Assembly (NCBI GenBank): GCA_002394465.1
Contig: DGTU01000139.1
Location: 1-11,553, forward strand
Reading direction: 5' to 3'
Length of the DNA: 11,553 bases
From: Treponema sp. UBA4328
Lineage (GTDB): Bacteria; Spirochaetota; Spirochaetia; Treponematales; Treponemataceae
Shown: positions 1 to 6,535 of the stretch, piece after piece
How the letters are laid out: the number at the start of each line of letters is the position of its first letter
How positions within the stretch are numbered: position 1 is the first letter of the stretch
The notes under the pieces: generated by a model
The model's database searches: none
Seen by the model: the letters and a program-made list of their open reading frames with translations, nothing else
Told to the model about the DNA's origin: nothing
Position numbers and translations under genes: made by a program

Positions 1-209
1 CTCTTTGTCTGGGTAATCATCGGAACATCGTGGTAACCGACCGGCGAGACGATTGCGTAATTTTCCCGCCCGCCGTCAGCGTACTGAGGAACAAAACATA
101 CTCCGTCCACGCACTCGTCGGGATTGGTTGAGTATTTTGTGGCGGAAAATGCCGGAAGTAGAAGCGAGAGTGACATCACGGCAACAGAAAGGGTTTTAAA
201 TAGTTTCAT
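1..209 (-). CDS. Secreted protein, N-terminal part (3' end outside window)
   Basis: The first 69 residues of a protein that runs off the left edge. The ATG at 209 is preceded by a strong Shine-Dalgarno GGAGGT (complement of 215-220) with 5 nt spacing, which fixes the start. The N-terminus is a typical Sec signal peptide: basic MKLFK, a hydrophobic run to about residue 19, and a probable cleavage site around residues 20-24 (PAFSA/TKYS). There is no lipobox. The mature part starts with two close cysteines (C33 and C38, motif CVDGVC), followed by NYAIVSPVGYHDVPMI. It is transcribed divergently from the response regulator and shares its 132-bp upstream region. I do not recognise the family firmly. 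The SPVG..VPMI stretch faintly recalls the N-terminus of UGSC-type (seleno)proteins, but the diagnostic part lies outside the window. Confidence 0.75.
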   Translation of the reverse strand, partial: MKLFKTLSVAVMSLSLLLPAFSATKYSTNPDECVDGVCFVPQYADGGRENYAIVSPVGYHDVPMITQTK

Positions 210-261
210 AAAATACCTCCGTATTCGTAACCTAATCATAAAGCCCTGCGAATGAAAGTGC

Positions 262-290
262 TTGTAAATTATCTATAAGATTTCTATAAA
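262..290 (+). promoter_or_regulatory. Sigma-70-type promoter candidate upstream of the response regulator
   Basis: TTGTAA at 262-267 and TATAAA at 285-290 are separated by exactly 17 bp. Transcription would start near 297 and give a leader of about 45 nt, yet no Shine-Dalgarno site lies close to the ATG at 342. The same bases contain CTATAA at 273-278 and 284-289, an 11-bp-period direct repeat that could also be a regulator site. It competes with the -10 at 331-336 as the main promoter of the two-component operon. Confidence 0.5.
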
Positions 291-301
291 AAAATATATA
301 G

Positions 302-336
302 GGAGCGACCCGGAGCGACAAAAATCGTGCTATAAT
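302..336 (+). promoter_or_regulatory. Direct-repeat operator candidate plus -10 element next to the start codon
   Basis: GGAGCGAC occurs at 302-309 and again at 312-319, a perfect 8-bp direct repeat with a 10-bp period. Eleven bases later comes a perfect TATAAT at 331-336. There is no recognisable -35 hexamer at the proper distance; the repeat covers that place. This is the layout of class II promoters activated by PhoB/OmpR-type regulators, which bind tandem half-sites of about one helical turn just upstream of the -10. The ATG at 342 is only 5 nt past the -10, so a transcript from here would be leaderless. Autoregulation is inferred from position only. Confidence 0.45.
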
Positions 337-341
337 GACCT

Positions 342-1058
342 ATGCCAAAAATTCTGATTGTTGAGGACAACGAAGGAATCGTCTCTTTTGTTAAAAGCGA
401 ACTGGAGCTGGAAGATTTTGAAGTTTGTGTGGCTCTGGACGGGCGGAGTGCGCTTGAAGTGTTTGCCGCTGAAAAGCCAGATCTCGTACTTTTGGACATA
501 ATGCTTCCGGAACTCAGTGGCATTGAAGTTCTGCGGCGGATAAGGAAGCACGATGAAGACACGCCGTTAATTCTGGTTACTGCCCGCGATGGAACTGATG
601 ACAAAGTGACCGGCTTAAATCTAGGTTCTGATGATTACATTACAAAGCCTTTTAAGATTGAAGAGCTGCTTGCAAGAATAAACGCTGTTTTGAGACGTTC
701 AGAAAAAGTGAAAAAGGCAAAAGAAGCACTTGAAAACGCTGATACGGCCGCTTCTGCCCTAAAGAAAAACGGGGAGCTTGTTTTAAACCAGGCTTCAATG
801 GAAGTGACTGTCAAAAATACGAAAATCGAACTTTCTAAGACTGAATACCTGCTCCTGAACTGTTTGATGGAGAATGTGGGGACCGTGCTTGAACGCGATA
901 CGCTTTTGGATAAGGTCTGGGGTGAAAATCATGCGGCAAATCCCAACAACCTCGATATTTTTATAAGTACTCTGCGCAAAAAAATCCGTGAGTATTCTGA
1001 TTTTGAATACATCACTACGGTCAGGGGCGTTGGTTTTAAGATGGAGAAGGCAGATTGA
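342..1058 (+). CDS. OmpR/PhoB-family response regulator
   Basis: A 238-residue DNA-binding response regulator of normal family length. The receiver domain covers residues 2-118 and has the full catalytic set: acidic pair E8/D9, phosphoacceptor D52 (VLLDIMLP), T80 (ILVTA) and K102 in TKPF. A charged, alanine-rich linker (about 119-142) follows. The winged-helix output domain (about 144-235) has the family's recognition-helix region NNLDIFISTLRKKI (203-216) and the closing wing motif VRGVGF (227-232). Phosphorylation by the adjacent kinase would drive dimerisation and binding to tandem DNA half-sites. No Shine-Dalgarno site precedes the ATG. The stop codon overlaps the kinase start, so the two form an operon. 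The regulated genes cannot be read from sequence; candidates are itself and the divergent secreted protein. The family call is very secure, the specific name (PhoB, CssR and so on) is not. Confidence 0.96.
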   Translation: MPKILIVEDNEGIVSFVKSELELEDFEVCVALDGRSALEVFAAEKPDLVLLDIMLPELSGIEVLRRIRKHDEDTPLILVTARDGTDDKVTGLNLGSDDYITKPFKIEELLARINAVLRRSEKVKKAKEALENADTAASALKKNGELVLNQASMEVTVKNTKIELSKTEYLLLNCLMENVGTVLERDTLLDKVWGENHAANPNNLDIFISTLRKKIREYSDFEYITTVRGVGFKMEKAD

Positions 1059-2263
1059 AAAAGGCGGTAAAATATTCCTTTGTTTTTACATTTGCGTTTC
1101 TCATTCTCGCCCTTAACCTGTTTTTTTTAATGCGGATTTCCATGCGTGACAGTCAGTCAAAACGGCTTGAAGAAGCGTCCTCAGAAATCTTTGCACAGAT
1201 AAAGAACGGGACTTATACAGGCATTCAGCTTTCGCACAAAGACATTGACTATGTGATTTACGCCCGGACTTCCCGAAGGGTTCTTGCGGCAAGTGATGCG
1301 ATGCTTCCTCCCCTGCCTTTTGCCCGTGGGGTTCAGAGATACTCCCTTAAAAACGAAGCCGTCACTGAAGAAAGTACGGACATTCTCTACCTGTGCAGAA
1401 GCTATGTGTTTTCTGACGGAAAAGTAATCTGCATTCAGGTTTCTATTCCTGCTGAAAAAGAGATTTCACAGGTGCTCTTTTCGATATTTCCCCGCTCGCT
1501 CCTCAAAGTCCTTATTCCGCTGCTGCTGTTTCTCTTCCTCTCCTTCTCCCTTTATTTTATTGTACTCGAAAAAAAATACGACACACAGAAAGAATTCATC
1601 GCTAATGTGAGTCACGAACTTAAAACGCCGGTTGCAGTCATTTCAGGTCACGCCGACCTGCTCCGGCGGCACGGAAAAAAACTGCTCGAAAAAGATGACG
1701 GCCGTTTTGACGAATCTCTTGCACTGATTCTAAAAGAAAGCAGCAGCATGACGCGGATGGTACAGAATCTGCTTGAGCTGACCCGGCTTGAAAACCGCCT
1801 TACAAAAGTGCAGAAAGAAGACATCTCTGTACGGGACTTTTTTGAAGAAATCAAGGAAGAGCTGAGCGCAAGGCCAGCGGAAAATGGCGCAGATATGCAG
1901 ATTGAAATTATCCCGCTTCCAGACGACTACATCATCAAAACAGACAGAAACCTGCTCTGCCAGATTTTCAGCATCGCAATCGAAAACTCGATAAAACATT
2001 CAAACTCACAGAACCTGAAAATCACGCTGGGAGCAGAAAAATCGGGCCGGAAAACTACGCTTTTTATCCGCGACAACGGCGAAGGTTTTTCTGAAGAAGC
2101 GTTAAAAAGAGCCTTCGACCGTTTTTATTCCGGCGACAAATCCCACAAAAAAGGAAGCGGAATCGGGATGAGCATCGTAAAGTCAATTTCCCGGGTGCTG
2201 GGGGCAAAAGTCCGCCTGGAAAATGACGGCGGGGCTGTGGTGAAGGTTATTCTACCCTCTTAA
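1055..2263 (+). CDS. Membrane sensor histidine kinase, partner of the response regulator
   Basis: A 402-residue histidine kinase starting at TTG. The TTGA overlap with the regulator's TGA and the SD-like GGAGAAGG at 1043-1050 support this start and translational coupling; later ATGs would remove the first membrane segment. TM1 is at about 8-28, followed by an extracytoplasmic sensor of about 120 residues without recognisable family features, and TM2 at about 149-171. There is no HAMP domain; the second helix runs directly into the dimerisation domain. The H-box is FIANVSHELKTP with phosphoacceptor H187. The ATPase domain shows the N-box (E310, N311 in IENSIKHS), G1 (DNGEGF, 340-345), F-box (FDRFYS, 354-359) and G2 (GSGIGMSIVK, 367-376). 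It should autophosphorylate at H187 and pass phosphate to D52 of the neighbour. The overall plan resembles PhoR-like kinases; the ligand is unknown. Confidence 0.94.
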   Translation: MKKAVKYSFVFTFAFLILALNLFFLMRISMRDSQSKRLEEASSEIFAQIKNGTYTGIQLSHKDIDYVIYARTSRRVLAASDAMLPPLPFARGVQRYSLKNEAVTEESTDILYLCRSYVFSDGKVICIQVSIPAEKEISQVLFSIFPRSLLKVLIPLLLFLFLSFSLYFIVLEKKYDTQKEFIANVSHELKTPVAVISGHADLLRRHGKKLLEKDDGRFDESLALILKESSSMTRMVQNLLELTRLENRLTKVQKEDISVRDFFEEIKEELSARPAENGADMQIEIIPLPDDYIIKTDRNLLCQIFSIAIENSIKHSNSQNLKITLGAEKSGRKTTLFIRDNGEGFSEEALKRAFDRFYSGDKSHKKGSGIGMSIVKSISRVLGAKVRLENDGGAVVKVILPS

Positions 2264-2292
2264 AATACACACCACCGCGTATTAAACTCGAT

Positions 2293-2320
2293 TTGAACAA
2301 ACACCTGCATTTCCTATAAA
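2293..2320 (+). promoter_or_regulatory. Promoter candidate of the glycosyltransferase operon
   Basis: TTGAAC at 2293-2298 and TATAAA at 2315-2320 are spaced by 16 bp. The predicted start of transcription, about 2327, lies 3-5 nt before the ATG at 2331. No Shine-Dalgarno site is present in between, so the first gene would be read from a nearly leaderless mRNA. No terminator was seen between the kinase stop at 2263 and this site, so read-through from the two-component operon is also possible. Confidence 0.5.
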
Positions 2321-2330
2321 ATTAATCTGT

Positions 2331-3773
2331 ATGACACAATTCATCAAAAGCTCTTCTAAAAAACTTATGCCATTCGTGGACGGTTCCTCGCTCTTAAAAA
2401 GCGCCTGTGTTTTTGTCTTTTTTCCCCTCGCCGTTTACTTTTTATCCCTTATTCCTTCCGTTCAGGATCTGCTTATTTTTCTTGGAGAAATCATTAAGGG
2501 GCGTGAACTGGATGCGGCGCACTGGCATGAAACTATTCCACAGAATGCATTAAAGTTTTTTTGTGCCGGAGTTTTTGTTTTTTCCATTATCTTCATGAAT
2601 CAGTTAAACAGACATGAAAAGTACATTCTTCTTGCAGCGGGTATTTTTTCTGCCGCGGTCAGTTTTATTACGGTACTGTTTCATGAACCCTGGTTTGATG
2701 AAATTAATGCATGGTGGCTTGCAAAAAACCTGAGCATCCCGAAACTATTTCTTTATATGAAATATGAAGGTCACTTTATGCCCTGGTACCTGCTTATTAT
2801 GCCTTTTGCCAAAGCCGGCTGCCCTCTCCTGACTCAGAGCATTATTTCCTGGCTGATTAAGCCTGTGCTGTTCGGACTTCTGATTGCAGGCATTTTAAAT
2901 ACTCATGCATATGCAGAAGGTTTCGCAGGTATAGTCAGTCTTTTCTTTTTTATCGAGGACGTAATTATTCCATGGAAAACCTATACTCCTGAACAGAAAA
3001 AAAATCATATACATGCCGTTGCAGTTATTTTTATTGGCCTTCTTATTGCATGCGCTACTGCCTGTCAGCCCCTGCTCAACAGTTTTTCCGGCGAGGAATC
3101 TTTAATAAGGTTTAACCCTTCAGGTCCGATTACTTTTCTTTCAGGCTCAGGTATTGCCAGATCTCTGTGGATTCCGTTTGTTCTGTTCCTTAGCGGAATG
3201 TCTGCATTCATTTTTTATAAGGACAAAAAAGCCTTCTGCATACTCTTATGTTCATACCTCTGGATGATTCTGCTTTCCATTTTTATCTGGGATGCAAGTG
3301 CACCGAACCGGGCTATGATGTGGTTTACGTTCCTGCTCTTCGCTTTATGGATTTCAGGGCAGATTAAAGCGTCAAAATCTTCCCTGCTGATTATTGCTGC
3401 AGGCCTGTTTCTCATTAATCCTTTGCCAAATAAAAATGATATAACAGGTAACTTTTCCTCAATAAAGGCTGCTTCAGACTATATCAGGGCAAATTATTCA
3501 ACAGAATATGAAGTTTACGAACTGTTCTGGTATCCAGTAAGAACTGCCCTTTTCCTGACTGATTACAAGGTTCACGATTATTACGAAACGACAGAGCTTT
3601 ATGAATCCGGAAAACTTAATGACATCAAAAAAGCGATAATAATTACACCTGACGATTCTGAATACCATGAACGCATCAGGCTCGAAGAGCATCTTCACGT
3701 TCCGTATAAATACCTCGGAGTTTTTGAAGGCCAGATCTGGTTTAACGTAAAACTCTACGAGATAGAAGGCTGA
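2331..3773 (+). CDS. GT-C-like polytopic membrane glycosyltransferase, possibly internally deleted
   Basis: A 480-residue polytopic membrane protein. Around ten hydrophobic segments are visible (about 24-41, 72-90, 98-116, 150-164, 177-190, 198-213, 228-245, 277-296, 302-320, 328-344, 350-363), then a soluble C-terminal domain of about 115 residues. After the third segment comes HEPWFDEINAWWLAK with D123/E124, followed by YEGHFMPWYLL. This matches the first external loop of GT-C enzymes (ArnT/PMT-like), where the acidic pair is catalytic and the donor is a lipid-phosphate sugar. From memory of such families, two to three membrane helices normally lie between the 'IISWLI' and 'PVLFGLLIAGILNTHAYAEGF' stretches; here they are joined at residues 176/177. 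An in-frame loss is therefore suspected. It probably helps build a surface glycan with the GT4 gene, which starts 1 bp after its stop. Confidence 0.72.
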   Translation: MTQFIKSSSKKLMPFVDGSSLLKSACVFVFFPLAVYFLSLIPSVQDLLIFLGEIIKGRELDAAHWHETIPQNALKFFCAGVFVFSIIFMNQLNRHEKYILLAAGIFSAAVSFITVLFHEPWFDEINAWWLAKNLSIPKLFLYMKYEGHFMPWYLLIMPFAKAGCPLLTQSIISWLIKPVLFGLLIAGILNTHAYAEGFAGIVSLFFFIEDVIIPWKTYTPEQKKNHIHAVAVIFIGLLIACATACQPLLNSFSGEESLIRFNPSGPITFLSGSGIARSLWIPFVLFLSGMSAFIFYKDKKAFCILLCSYLWMILLSIFIWDASAPNRAMMWFTFLLFALWISGQIKASKSSLLIIAAGLFLINPLPNKNDITGNFSSIKAASDYIRANYSTEYEVYELFWYPVRTALFLTDYKVHDYYETTELYESGKLNDIKKAIIITPDDSEYHERIRLEEHLHVPYKYLGVFEGQIWFNVKLYEIEG

Positions 3774-3774
3774 T

Positions 3775-5046
3775 ATGAAACTGTTATTCGAAGCTTCAAT
3801 TCTTTCGTGTTTTAATGAAAAGTCTTTCGGGCGAAGCGGCATCTACTTTGTTGCCGTTGAGATACTTAAGCAGTTTGCACTGAACACTGAATACGAAATT
3901 ACTCTTTTTTGTGAAAACGAATACTATAACAATTTAAAATTATTTGCAGAGAAGTATTATCCTTCTATGCCCGTTAAAACTAAAAAACAGTCAGTCTTTA
4001 ACAGATTCTGTTCAAATAAAATTGATTTCTTAAAATCACTCAGGACAAAATCAATTTTACTGAAAATCCCCAGAAAAGCTTCGGTCTGCTTCTTTAAATC
4101 TCTTCTTGTGTTTGATAAAGCGATTTCTTTTATTTCAGATTATTTGTTTTTCAGCTCTTATGATGTTTTCTTTTCACCGTTCCGGAAGGCACCTGAATGC
4201 ATTCTTTGCAACAAAAAAATCAGGAAATTTCTGATGATTCATGATTTTATCTCTGCAAAATTCCCGCCATATCTTCATATGAAAGAAAACTGGATGAATA
4301 TTGCATGGAAAGGCATTAACAAAAACGACAGATACATCTGTATTTCAGATAATACTAAAAAAGACCTGCTCTCATTATTCAGTTTTGTCAGTGAAAAGCA
4401 GATACTTGTAAATTACAACGGCATTAATGAACGTTTTTTTGAAGGCTTCCCTCAGCAGAAAAATGACGAAATACTTCAGAAATACAACTTAAAATCGAAA
4501 TCCTATATGTTCAGCATCGGAAGCCTCGTTGAACATAAAAACTTAAAAAAACAGATAAAAGCATTTGCTGCCTTTATAAAAGAAACAGGCTGCCCGGACT
4601 TTTATTATGTCATTACAGGTCCTTCTTCAGGCTATAACAATCTGCTGGAAGAATTAAACATTGATAAAGAGCTGCACACTCATTTTAAATTCACCGGATA
4701 TGCTGAAGATGATGAAGTTCCCGTTCTCTACGCCAATGCCTTATGGACTTCATTTACAAGCCTTTATGAAGGATTTGGTTTACCGGCCTTAGAAGCAATG
4801 AGCTCAGGCTGTCCTCTTGTCACTTCAAATACAACTTCCCTGCCTGAAATCTGTATGGATGCAGCAGTAATGATAGATCCTGAAAGTGAAGAAGAACATA
4901 TAAAGGCATATAAAAGACTTTATTCTGACAGCAGCTTAAGGGATGAATTAATTAAAAAGGGATTAGAGCGTTCAAAAGCCTTTACCTGGGAAAACTCCGT
5001 AAAGGGAATCATGAACTTTATAGATGCAGCCTGCGTAGAATCTTAA
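3775..5046 (+). CDS. GT4-family glycosyltransferase (GT-B fold)
   Basis: A 423-residue cytoplasmic retaining glycosyltransferase. The N-terminal acceptor domain begins MKLLFEASIL with the glycine-containing loop SGIYFVAVEIL (21-31), and has the family's MIHDFI motif (154-159) and ICISDNTKKDL (188-198). The C-terminal donor domain begins near FSIGSLVEHKN (246-256), where the GS..E.KN motif contacts the nucleotide sugar. The EX7E motif is intact: E332 and E340 in YEGFGLPALEAM. The length is normal and the C-terminal helix is present, so the enzyme appears whole. AGAAGG at 3764-3769 gives a fair ribosome site 5 nt before the ATG. It follows the GT-C-like gene with a 1-bp gap and is surely co-transcribed. 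The likely role is transfer of a hexose or mannose-type sugar onto a lipid-linked glycan; the exact sugar is unknown. Its coding region is A+T-rich compared with the two-component genes. Confidence 0.9.
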   Translation: MKLLFEASILSCFNEKSFGRSGIYFVAVEILKQFALNTEYEITLFCENEYYNNLKLFAEKYYPSMPVKTKKQSVFNRFCSNKIDFLKSLRTKSILLKIPRKASVCFFKSLLVFDKAISFISDYLFFSSYDVFFSPFRKAPECILCNKKIRKFLMIHDFISAKFPPYLHMKENWMNIAWKGINKNDRYICISDNTKKDLLSLFSFVSEKQILVNYNGINERFFEGFPQQKNDEILQKYNLKSKSYMFSIGSLVEHKNLKKQIKAFAAFIKETGCPDFYYVITGPSSGYNNLLEELNIDKELHTHFKFTGYAEDDEVPVLYANALWTSFTSLYEGFGLPALEAMSSGCPLVTSNTTSLPEICMDAAVMIDPESEEEHIKAYKRLYSDSSLRDELIKKGLERSKAFTWENSVKGIMNFIDAACVES

Positions 5047-5353
5047 CCTTTTTATAGTCATCCTTGAGCCGGCTCATCAAAGTTACATCCCGCCAGGAAC
5101 CGTTACAGGTATGAATTGCATAATTATTGTCTGATGTTTCATATAAATTTCCGGCAAAATATGAAGAATCATAAACTGTCATATCATTCTGAAGATGCTG
5201 CTCAGTATTTTTGTATTTAAATCCAAAATCCCGGGCACAGAATGCAAATATATCAGGAGCAATAAAAGTCGTAGAAAGGCTTCCGTCTGCCTTTATAAAA
5301 TCATTATGCTCATAATATTCCATGCATTTTTTAAGGAAGGGATGTCCTTTCAT
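5018..5353 (-). pseudogene. GT32-like sugar transferase remnant (C-terminal third only)
   Basis: About 111 residues from an ATG at 5353; the open frame extends to 5389 but that part lies over the upstream GT4 gene in another frame. The start KGHPFLKKCMEYYEHNDF, the middle TTFIAPDIFAFCARDFGF and the end TVYDSSYFAG...YAIHTCNGSWRD resemble the C-terminal part of GT32/OCH1-like glycosyltransferases, which close with an AIHH..GSW motif. The N-terminal half of that family, including the DXD nucleotide-sugar site, is absent. It begins exactly where the neighbouring GT4 sequence loses its family similarity, so a deletion seems to have removed the 3' end of one gene and the 5' part of the other. Catalysis is not expected. 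The last 29 bp overlap the convergent GT4 gene ending at 5046. Confidence 0.7.
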
Positions 5354-6386
5354 TTTCCCCGGCTGTTTCCCTGAAAACCGGAAGGTCACGCAGAATCAGG
5401 GGCTTTTTAAAATATGCAGCTTCAGCGACCGCAAGCCCAAAGCCTTCTGCCATGGAAGCAAAAATGACGCAGTCTGAATTTTCGTATTTTTCGATTAACT
5501 CCCTGTCAGAAATACCGGTATTATACCAGAACAGTTTTTTCCCGTACTGACAGTTATTTTCAATGAGTTTTACAGTCTCACAGACTTTCCAGCCTTTTTT
5601 ACCGACTATCGTAAGCGTTACATCAAGGCCTTTTTCCCATAAAAGATTGAATGCCTTTATGACCTGATCATATTTTTTCCTCGGCTCAACGGTAGAAACA
5701 ATTAAAAAAGAAACAGAATCAGATTTTTGCGCTGAAACGCTGTTAACATGTATACTTTTGTGAAAACTGCAGCCCGGAAGTGAGTATCCGGTAAACAGTT
5801 TTTCATTGCGTTTAACGCCTGGATTCTCCCGCAGCCAGTTCTCAAGGTCATCACGGGTGGATTTTGAATTACAGATAATGCCGGTGTAATTAATGATTCT
5901 TTTTAAATGGCTGGTAAAATACCTTAAAGTCTGCTTCTCTAATGTTTCCGGATATCTTACTGGAATCAGGTCATGCAGATAAAAAAATACCGGAATATCT
6001 GAACGGATTAAATTCTTAAAAAGGCTGTCATATAAGCGGACATATTTAAAATACAGGTTCAATACAAAAAATATATCACCACTCTTAAAACTTACCGGCT
6101 TATTCCCTTCACACTCAAAATATCCGTAAACAGTATCTGTCGAATAAACACAGACAACGTCGAAGCCCTGATTATATTTTGTGATTCTCGAAACGATTTC
6201 TTTAGTTACCCTGTGAATGCCGGTTTTCTGATCATCAGCATGAAGCCACGAAACATCGACATAAATCCGGTTTCTTCTTATCTCATCTGTCAGATAAAAA
6301 TGAGGTTTTGGTTTGATAAAAAGAGTCAGTTTTCTGATTCTGTGCAGCACAGGATGATATATAAATCCCAGCTTTTCTTTAAGCAT
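5331..6386 (-). CDS. GT4-family glycosyltransferase, C-terminally truncated by a deletion
   Basis: A 351-residue GT-B glycosyltransferase. After a basic N-terminus comes IYVDVSWLHADDQKTGIHRV (41-60), with the conserved glycine loop at TGIHRV. YLHDLIPVRYP (136-146) and ICNSKSTRDDL (171-181) complete the acceptor domain. The donor domain begins at FLIVSTVEPRKKYD (227-240) and holds the EX7E motif, E314 and E322 in AEGFGLAVAEAA. Similarity stops after LPVFRETAGEN (335-345); the remaining residues (ERTSLP, then stop at 5331) are read out of frame through the GT32-like remnant. About 60-70 C-terminal residues are missing, including the helix that normally packs back on the N-domain, so activity is doubtful even though the catalytic glutamates remain. 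No Shine-Dalgarno site precedes the ATG, but a TATAAT lies 11 nt upstream. A MAG assembly error is an alternative to a genuine deletion. Confidence 0.85.
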   Translation of the reverse strand: MLKEKLGFIYHPVLHRIRKLTLFIKPKPHFYLTDEIRRNRIYVDVSWLHADDQKTGIHRVTKEIVSRITKYNQGFDVVCVYSTDTVYGYFECEGNKPVSFKSGDIFFVLNLYFKYVRLYDSLFKNLIRSDIPVFFYLHDLIPVRYPETLEKQTLRYFTSHLKRIINYTGIICNSKSTRDDLENWLRENPGVKRNEKLFTGYSLPGCSFHKSIHVNSVSAQKSDSVSFLIVSTVEPRKKYDQVIKAFNLLWEKGLDVTLTIVGKKGWKVCETVKLIENNCQYGKKLFWYNTGISDRELIEKYENSDCVIFASMAEGFGLAVAEAAYFKKPLILRDLPVFRETAGENERTSLP

Positions 6387-6397
6387 AACTGCTTAAA

Positions 6398-6403
6398 ATT
6401 ATA
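6398..6403 (-). promoter_or_regulatory. -10 element of the truncated GT4 gene
   Basis: The complement reads TATAAT, a perfect -10 hexamer, ending 11 nt before the ATG at 6386. The expected transcription start is near 6391, leaving a leader of about 5 nt with no ribosome binding site. The -35 is weak: CTGTTC (complement of 6421-6426) is the only candidate at 17 bp spacing. Confidence 0.4.
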
Positions 6404-6535
6404 ACGTTAAATCCTTAAAAGAACAGTTTTTTTAAATTATTATTACCTTTCGGTATGGTTCCAACTGGTCAGCAAAAATTGCAGCTTCAAGAAGTCTGCC
6501 GTGCCCGAAGTTGTGTCATTTTTCAGGTGCATATC
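6404..6535. other. Intergenic stretch without a recognised gene
   Basis: Between the truncated GT4 promoter and the 22-bp repeat array I find no recognisable gene. A short minus-strand frame (6443-6571, 42 codons) is open, but its first third is just translated repeat sequence and there is no ribosome binding site. TACC-GAAA-GGTA (complement, around 6444-6455) could form a small hairpin with a GNRA-type loop. The stretch may be debris of a lost gene or element, but nothing in it identifies one. Confidence 0.4.

Noticed and set aside
284..604. Minus-strand open frames over the response regulator and kinase (also at 1648-1999)
   Set aside because: They lie antisense to strongly conserved domains and have Ser/Arg-rich or Phe-rich shadow composition.
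5331..5389. Programmed frameshift joining GT4 and the GT32-like part into one protein
   Set aside because: No heptameric slippery site is seen, and the product would lack the GT4 C-terminus and the GT32 catalytic half anyway.
6213..6404. Plus-strand 63-codon frame opposite the truncated GT4 gene
   Set aside because: It is antisense to the conserved GT4 N-terminus, with no SD and no recognisable domain.
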